A DNA stretch of 10,415 nt. Source: Micromonosporaceae bacterium (GTDB taxonomy: Bacteria; Actinomycetota; Actinomycetes; Mycobacteriales; Micromonosporaceae). Location: positions 1 to 10,415 of the forward strand of contig DPJL01000162.1 of assembly GCA_003543035.1 (NCBI GenBank). The letters run 5' to 3'. The notes beneath the pieces were generated by a model. That model was not told the origin of the DNA. It saw nothing but the letters and a program-made list of their open reading frames with translations, and did no database searches. Shown one piece after another: positions 6,507-10,415 of the stretch (position 1 is the stretch's first letter; the number at the start of each line of letters is the position of its first letter). The position numbers and the translations under genes are program-made.

Positions 6507-6543
6507 ATCGTCCTTGGTACCCGGTCCGCGCAACAATTGCCGC

Positions 6544-7689
6544 ATGCGTGATGCGGTGATCGTGGGAGCTGTCCGTACTCCGGTGGGCAGGCGCAACGGC
6601 GGGTTTGCCGAGGTACACCCGGTGGACCTGGGCGGGCACGTGTTACGAGCGCTTGCCGAAAGGTCGGGGATCCACCCGGCTCAGGTGGAAGATGTGATCT
6701 TCGGATGCGTTTCCCAGACCGGCGAGCAGTCGTGGAACGTGGGCCGCAATGTGGTGCTCGCGGCCGGTTGGCCGGAGACGGTCCCCGGCACCACCTTGGA
6801 TCGCCAATGCGGCTCGAGCCAGCAGGCCGTCCACTTCGCCGCCGCGACCGTGATCTCGGGCCAGGCCGATTTGGTCGTCGCCGGTGGGGTCGAGGTGATG
6901 AGTCGGGTCCTGATGGGCTCCAGCGCCCAGGACAAGTTGCCCTACGGCCAGTCGGTCCGGGACCGGTATCGCGATAGCGAGGGTTTCGCGGTCGATGCCC
7001 AGATCCCGTTCAGCCAGGGCGTCGGCGCCGAGATGATCGCGGCGCGATGGGGCTTCACCCGCGCCCAGCTCGATGAGTATTCGCTTGCCAGTCACACCAA
7101 GGCTGCGGCAGCCTCGTTCGAGGCCGAGATCGCGCCCTACGGCGGCATTTCGAAGGACGAAGGCATTCGCCGCGATACCACGCTGGAGAAGTTGGGCTCG
7201 CTGGCAACACCGTTCAAAGTGGACGGTGTGGTGACCGCAGGCTCCGCCTCGCAGATCTCCGATGGGGCTGCCGCGGTCGCGGTGACCACCTCCGAGTACG
7301 CCGCCGAGCACGGCCTGACGCCGTTGGCTCGCATCCACACCGCGGTGGTGGCCGGCGACGATCCGGTCATCATGCTCACCGCGCCCATCCCGGCCACCGC
7401 CAAGGCGCTCAAGAAGGCTGGACTGTCCATTGCCGACATTGGCGTGTACGAGGTGAACGAGGCTTTCGCGCCCGTTCCGCTGGCCTGGCTCGCCGAAACC
7501 GGCGCAGACCCGGCGCGGCTCAACCCGCGCGGCGGCGCGATCGCCTTGGGCCACCCGCTGGGCGCGACCGGTGCCCGGCTCATGACCAGCATGCTGCACT
7601 ACCAACGGGACAACGGCATTCGCTATGGTCTGCAGACGATGTGTGAGGGCGGCGGCATGGCCAACGCCACGATCATCGAGCTGATCTAG
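6544..7689 (+). CDS. Thiolase (acetyl-CoA acetyltransferase family)
   Basis: A 381-residue cytoplasmic thiolase that condenses or cleaves acyl-CoA thioesters (acetoacetyl-CoA synthesis or the last step of beta-oxidation). The nucleophilic Cys89 is in LDRQCGSSQQA; His337 is in GGAIALGHPLGATGAR; the second Cys367 is in TMCEGGGMANA; NEAFAPVPLAW supplies the fourth signature. All catalytic parts are present and length is normal. The ATG at 6544 is preferred: the protein then starts MRDAVIVGAVRTPVG as family members do. No ribosome site is visible, and a possible -10 (AACAAT, 6532-6537) ends 7 bases before the ATG, so the mRNA may be leaderless. The in-frame GTG/ATG candidates from 6514 would add 10 residues not typical of the family. 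No other fatty-acid gene is adjacent, so synthetic or degradative role stays open. Confidence 0.95.
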   Translation: MRDAVIVGAVRTPVGRRNGGFAEVHPVDLGGHVLRALAERSGIHPAQVEDVIFGCVSQTGEQSWNVGRNVVLAAGWPETVPGTTLDRQCGSSQQAVHFAAATVISGQADLVVAGGVEVMSRVLMGSSAQDKLPYGQSVRDRYRDSEGFAVDAQIPFSQGVGAEMIAARWGFTRAQLDEYSLASHTKAAAASFEAEIAPYGGISKDEGIRRDTTLEKLGSLATPFKVDGVVTAGSASQISDGAAAVAVTTSEYAAEHGLTPLARIHTAVVAGDDPVIMLTAPIPATAKALKKAGLSIADIGVYEVNEAFAPVPLAWLAETGADPARLNPRGGAIALGHPLGATGARLMTSMLHYQRDNGIRYGLQTMCEGGGMANATIIELI

Positions 7690-7770
7690 CCCGCTACCAG
7701 CTGATACTCGCTTGCGTTAGGCGATTGGGGAGCAGTTCCATACGCAAACGATTCAGCTGGAGAGTTACAG

Positions 7771-8706
7771 ATGGTTCGGATCAGGCTGGCGGCTCTGCCG
7801 CTGCTCGTACTTGTTGGCATGAACATGGTGGCGCCGCCCGCTGCCGCGCACTCATCGGCCAGGCAGGCGAAGGACTCGACGATCGTTCTGCCCGGTGCCA
7901 AATCGGCCGAGGGAATCGCCAAGGGCGAAGGCTCTACCTTCTACGCCGGAGAGCTGTTCACCGGCGACATCTTCCGCGGCGACGTCGAGGAGGGCGAGGC
8001 GGAATTGTTCATCGACGCGCCGGATGGCCGGCAGGCCGGGGGTATGGCGGTCGACACGAAGCACGATCTGCTTTTCGTCGCGGGTGGCTTCACCGGACAG
8101 GGGTACGTGTATGACACCGAAACCGGAGAGACGGTAGCCAGCTATCAGTTCGGCGACGCCGCAACCTCGCTTATCAACGATGTGGCGCTCACTCGCAAAG
8201 GCGCCTGGTTCACCGACACGCTTCAGGCCCAGCTCTACTTCGTCCCGATAGATCCTTATGGAGACCTCGGTGAGTTCAGCATCCTCCCGCTCAGCGGCCC
8301 GGCCGCCGACACCGGGGACGAGTTCAACCTCAACGGCATCCAGGCCACGGCCGACGGCAAGACCCTGATCGTGGCCCACACCGGCAACGGCGAGCTCTAC
8401 ACCGTCAATCCGTCCGACGGGACAAGCGCTCTTATCGAAGGTGTCAGCGTGCCCAACGTGGACGGCATCGTTCTCGACGGCCGGAGGTTGTGGGCGGTGC
8501 AGAACTTCTCCAACCAGGTGAGCCGGATCAAGCTGAGCGACGATCTGACCAGCGGCGAGGTCAAGAAGATCATCACGAGCGATCTGTTCCAGACCCCGTC
8601 TACCGCGGCACTCTTTGGCGACACGCTCGCTGTGGTCAACGCGAAGTTCGACACCGGCTTCCCACCCACCGCGGACGAGTACGAGGTCGTGCTGGTCCAC
8701 GCGTAA
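7771..8706 (+). CDS. Secreted beta-propeller protein (SMP-30/gluconolactonase-like)
   Basis: A 311-residue protein with a Sec signal peptide (basic MVRIR, hydrophobic core, likely cleavage after PPAAA near residue 26) and no lipobox Cys or anchor, so it is probably secreted. The mature part reads as a six-bladed beta-propeller: repeated blade patterns such as AEGIAKGEGSTFYAGELFTG, GGMAVDTKHDLLFVAGG, INDVALTRKGAWFTDT, NGIQATADGKTLIVAHT and VDGIVLDGRRLWAVQN. This resembles the SMP-30/gluconolactonase and NHL-type superfamily, in which Glu, Asn and Asp residues hold a metal; E47 and N136 are candidates. The substrate is unknown. The ATG at 7771 has GGAGAG (7759-7764) 6 bases upstream. It follows the thiolase gene by 81 bases, room for its own promoter. 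Confidence 0.85.
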   Translation: MVRIRLAALPLLVLVGMNMVAPPAAAHSSARQAKDSTIVLPGAKSAEGIAKGEGSTFYAGELFTGDIFRGDVEEGEAELFIDAPDGRQAGGMAVDTKHDLLFVAGGFTGQGYVYDTETGETVASYQFGDAATSLINDVALTRKGAWFTDTLQAQLYFVPIDPYGDLGEFSILPLSGPAADTGDEFNLNGIQATADGKTLIVAHTGNGELYTVNPSDGTSALIEGVSVPNVDGIVLDGRRLWAVQNFSNQVSRIKLSDDLTSGEVKKIITSDLFQTPSTAALFGDTLAVVNAKFDTGFPPTADEYEVVLVHA

Positions 8707-8716
8707 CCGATGACAG

Positions 8717-8747
8717 CCTCGGCGGCTAGAACGCGTAGCCGCCGGGG
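8717..8747. terminator. Bidirectional terminator hairpin at the convergent gene ends
   Basis: CGGCGGCTA (8720-8728) pairs with TAGCCGCCG (8736-8744) over a 7-base loop; the stem extends outward by one G-U and two more pairs to 8717-8747. It begins 11 bases after the propeller stop codon and includes the last codons of the XdhC-like gene on the other strand. Confidence 0.5.
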
Positions 8748-9262
8748 CGCCTATTGCGGTCGGCGATGAGGCCGGCCAGGGTGGCGATGGCGATCTCGGC
8801 CGGGGTGCGGGACCCGATGTTCAGCCCGATCGGCCGGTGCACCCGGGCGATGGCGTATTCGGGGACGCGCAACGCTCGCAGGGCGTCGATGTGGGGCGCC
8901 ACATGGCGTTTGCTGCCCATCACCCCGATCCACCGGCAGGGCAGCCGCAGCAGGCTGTCGAGGGTCTTGCCGAGCTCGGGCCGGTCGTGATCGGTGATCA
9001 CGACGTCGGTATGCCGGTCGACAAAATCATCCCGCGCGATGGTCGCGACCTCGTCGGCATTGCGCCACTCTGTCCAGGCCAGCCGCTCTGAATCGGGCTC
9101 GAGCAGGACTGTCTTGAAGCCAAGATCACGTCCAAAGTGGAGCAGATAGTCGCTGACCGGGGAGACGAAGACCGTTACGAGTGTCCGCGGCTCGGAATTG
9201 GGGGGAAGCTCCCCATGTGCCATCGAGCAGGCCGGATCGCCTGAAGGATGGGTGTGCGCCAT
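8726..9262 (-). CDS. XdhC-type Rossmann-domain protein, short form
   Basis: A 178-residue protein matching the C-terminal NAD(P)-binding-like domain of the XdhC/CoxI family, which helps load or sulfurate molybdenum cofactor for xanthine dehydrogenase-type enzymes. The diagnostic segments are WIGVMGSKRH (111-120) and IGLNIGSRTPAEIAIATLAG (145-164). The family's N-terminal XdhC_CoxI domain with its cofactor-binding Cys is absent, so the protein is about half of usual length. The expected glycine-rich loop of the Rossmann fold is replaced by VFVSPVSDYLLHFG (31-44). No molybdenum hydroxylase gene is in the window. The ATG at 9262 is 5 bases after the stop of the upstream lyase-family gene; GGGG is only 2 bases before the ATG, so coupling to that gene is likely. 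Last gene of a three-gene operon. Confidence 0.8.
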   Translation of the reverse strand: MAHTHPSGDPACSMAHGELPPNSEPRTLVTVFVSPVSDYLLHFGRDLGFKTVLLEPDSERLAWTEWRNADEVATIARDDFVDRHTDVVITDHDRPELGKTLDSLLRLPCRWIGVMGSKRHVAPHIDALRALRVPEYAIARVHRPIGLNIGSRTPAEIAIATLAGLIADRNRRPGGYAF

Positions 9263-9267
9263 GGCCC

Positions 9268-10002
9268 CTACTCTGCCACGAACCCAGCCTGTGCGAGAGA
9301 CTGAATCTGAGCGTAGTTCAACATTTGGGCGGCAGTTTTCCCGGAGACACTCAGGGCGAGGTTGAGCGCGGCCTCCAGGGAAGCGCGATAGAGCGCCGAA
9401 CCCGTACTGATTCGGGCCACCCCGAGCTCGGCGAGCTGTTGAACACTGAGCCCGTCCGGCGAGTAGAGCACGTTAAGCGGTGCCCCGAGCTGCTTCACGA
9501 GATCGGCTATCACGGCCGGATCGGTGAGACCCGGCACAAAGACCCCGTCGGCTCCGGCCTCGAGGTAGGCGGAGAGCCGTTGCAGCGTCGAGGAATGGTC
9601 GGAGCCGAGCCAATAGGTGTCGGTGCGGGCGTTGATGAAGAGGTCCGGAGCGGCTTGCTTCACCTCGGAGATCGTGCGGCACAGCTGTTCGGGCAGGCCC
9701 ACCGCGTCCTCGATGTTGACCCCCGCGATGCTCAAAGACGCCAGCTCGATCGCGAGCGAGGCCGGCCCGCTCTCGATGTCGACACTGATGAAGCACGGCA
9801 GGTGCACGATGCGGCGAGCGAGGTCGAGGGTCTGTTCGGCGGCGAGCCCCTCCGCGTCGGGCACACCGTAAGCCGCGGCGACACCGAGGCTGGTCGTCCC
9901 AACGGCCGGAAAGTGTTGTGCGAGCAGGGCTGCGGAAGCGTGATCCCAGGCGTTCGGCAGGATCAGCGGATCCCCGGGCACGTGTAGCGAGTGGAAGGTC
10001 AT
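9268..10002 (-). CDS. Isocitrate lyase/PEP mutase-family protein
   Basis: A 244-residue TIM-barrel enzyme of the isocitrate lyase/phosphoenolpyruvate mutase superfamily, acting on C-C or P-C bonds of small oxo-acids with Mg2+. Conserved metal and substrate positions are D49 (AAYGVPDAEG), D75 and E77 (SVDIESG), E98 (VNIEDAVG) and R126 (INARTDTYW), followed by GADGVFVPGLTDP. The catalytic KKCGH loop of isocitrate lyases is absent and the usual GYG after the DxE motif is GPA, so neither isocitrate lyase nor classical PEP mutase can be claimed; substrate unknown. The start is the ATG at 10002, which overlaps the stop of the upstream gene (ATGA) and has GAGGAG (10016-10011) 8 bases upstream; the longer in-frame start at 10062 adds a non-homologous basic tail. 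Middle gene of the operon. Confidence 0.87.
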   Translation of the reverse strand: MTFHSLHVPGDPLILPNAWDHASAALLAQHFPAVGTTSLGVAAAYGVPDAEGLAAEQTLDLARRIVHLPCFISVDIESGPASLAIELASLSIAGVNIEDAVGLPEQLCRTISEVKQAAPDLFINARTDTYWLGSDHSSTLQRLSAYLEAGADGVFVPGLTDPAVIADLVKQLGAPLNVLYSPDGLSVQQLAELGVARISTGSALYRASLEAALNLALSVSGKTAAQMLNYAQIQSLAQAGFVAE

Positions 10003-10415
10003 GACGCCAACTCCTCGGCTATCGCGGTGGCAACGGCAATGGCGAGCACTTGCCCTGGGCATTCGCGGGGTGGAGCGCCAAAGGGGTTCCCTGTCAGATC
10101 CAGGGTAAGCAGGGTGCCGTCCGGTGCGAGCCGTTTTGTTGTCCGGGGCGGGGGACGCAGGCCGTTTTCCACGAGAGCTGCCGTCGCGTCACAGGCTTGC
10201 ACGAGCACTCCGATGCGTGCCGCGATCACCTCAGGGTCGCCCGGGCCGAGCAGCTCCACCAGCTCGCGCAAGGGTTCATCGGCAGCCGAGTGCGAAGGAT
10301 CGAAGTATGCCGGGGCGACTTGAAGAACAAGATCTAGGGCTTTGTCAGGTACCACACCAAAAGCTCCGATAACGGCCCGGCGCACAGAATCGCCGGAACG
10401 GATCCTCGCAGCTGC
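9999..10415 (-). CDS. P450-like protein, C-terminal part (5' end outside window)
   Basis: The frame is open to the right edge, giving 138 visible residues. Near the end lies NPFGAPPRECPG, which resembles the cytochrome P450 heme-ligand loop (FGxGxRxCxG) with Cys at codon 10061-10059 but Pro in place of the second Gly. Upstream, LVQACDATAALVENGL resembles the P450 I-helix. Only about 40 residues separate the two, where P450s have about 100, and no ExxR motif is present (VENGLRPPP is the closest look-alike). This looks like a reduced or degenerate P450-like family rather than a working monooxygenase. A GTG at 10385 could begin a 128-residue product, but the open frame continuing upstream (AAARIRSGDS) makes a longer protein more likely. 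Its TGA overlaps the next gene's ATG, so the two are translated together. Family assignment is from motif resemblance only. Confidence 0.6.
   Translation of the reverse strand, partial: AAARIRSGDSVRRAVIGAFGVVPDKALDLVLQVAPAYFDPSHSAADEPLRELVELLGPGDPEVIAARIGVLVQACDATAALVENGLRPPPRTTKRLAPDGTLLTLDLTGNPFGAPPRECPGQVLAIAVATAIAEELAS

Noticed and set aside
6507..6596. N-terminal extension of the PH-domain protein to 6596
   Set aside because: It would overlap the divergent thiolase start and encodes Pro/Arg/Thr-rich sequence without similarity to the family; AAGGA before the GTG at 6506 supports the shorter form.
6643..7605. A 320-codon open frame antisense to the thiolase gene
   Set aside because: It mirrors the codon bias of an intact thiolase and its translation shows no recognisable fold or motif.
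7852..8700. A 282-codon open frame antisense to the propeller gene
   Set aside because: Composition and position mark it as a shadow of the secreted propeller gene on the other strand.
7771..8706. Superoxide dismutase as the name for the propeller protein
   Set aside because: As I recall, relatives of this protein are sometimes labelled that way in databases, but the sequence shows propeller blades and none of the metal-ligand patterns of a superoxide dismutase.
9181..9987. A 268-codon plus-strand open frame opposite the lyase-family gene
   Set aside because: The minus-strand protein has conserved catalytic motifs; the plus-strand reading has none.
9268..10002. True isocitrate lyase
   Set aside because: The protein is 244 residues, far shorter than isocitrate lyase, and lacks the KKCGH catalytic loop.

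Overview
The window is GC-rich, with dense gene packing, GTG starts, weak ribosome binding sites and strong G/C third-position bias. Together with the gene families present (ROK and LacI sugar regulators, a Tat-like lipoprotein sugar-binding protein, a transporter operon without its own ATPase), this points to an actinomycete, probably of the Pseudonocardiales. The phylum is well supported; the order is only an impression. No rRNA, tRNA, CRISPR array, transposase or phage gene was seen.

Bases 1-6000 are a sugar uptake and control locus. A ROK-family sugar kinase (1-645, minus, C-terminus cut by the window edge) is divergent from a LacI-family regulator (689-1681, plus). The LacI gene converges on a ROK-family transcriptional regulator with a winged-helix N-terminus (1795-2916, minus), which is in turn divergent from a three-gene ABC transporter operon: a lipoprotein sugar-binding protein (3025-4293) and two permeases (4294-5178 and 5175-5981). 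The binding protein strongly resembles the Thermus glucose/galactose/mannose-binding protein type, so an aldohexose is the likely substrate. The ATPase must be encoded elsewhere. Both divergent promoter regions carry a palindrome centred on AACGTT, a LacI-family operator type, which suggests that the local LacI protein controls kinase and transporter together. A second palindrome overlaps the start of the ROK regulator gene.

Bases 5982-6140 separate two convergent genes and hold an ordinary terminator hairpin plus a long inverted repeat whose arms are themselves hairpins. A repeat with the same architecture but unrelated sequence lies between the convergent LacI and ROK genes (1689-1750).

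Bases 6141-8706 hold a small PH-domain protein (minus), a thiolase divergent from it (plus) and a secreted beta-propeller protein (plus). These look like metabolic or housekeeping genes with no clear link to the sugar locus.

Bases 8726-10415 are a tightly packed minus-strand operon running in from the right edge: a P450-like C-terminal segment with a heme-type Cys motif but no ExxR motif, an isocitrate lyase/PEP mutase-family protein overlapping it by 4 bases, and a short XdhC-type Rossmann protein 5 bases further on whose glycine-rich nucleotide motif is altered. This operon of three atypical family members is the least explained part of the window.
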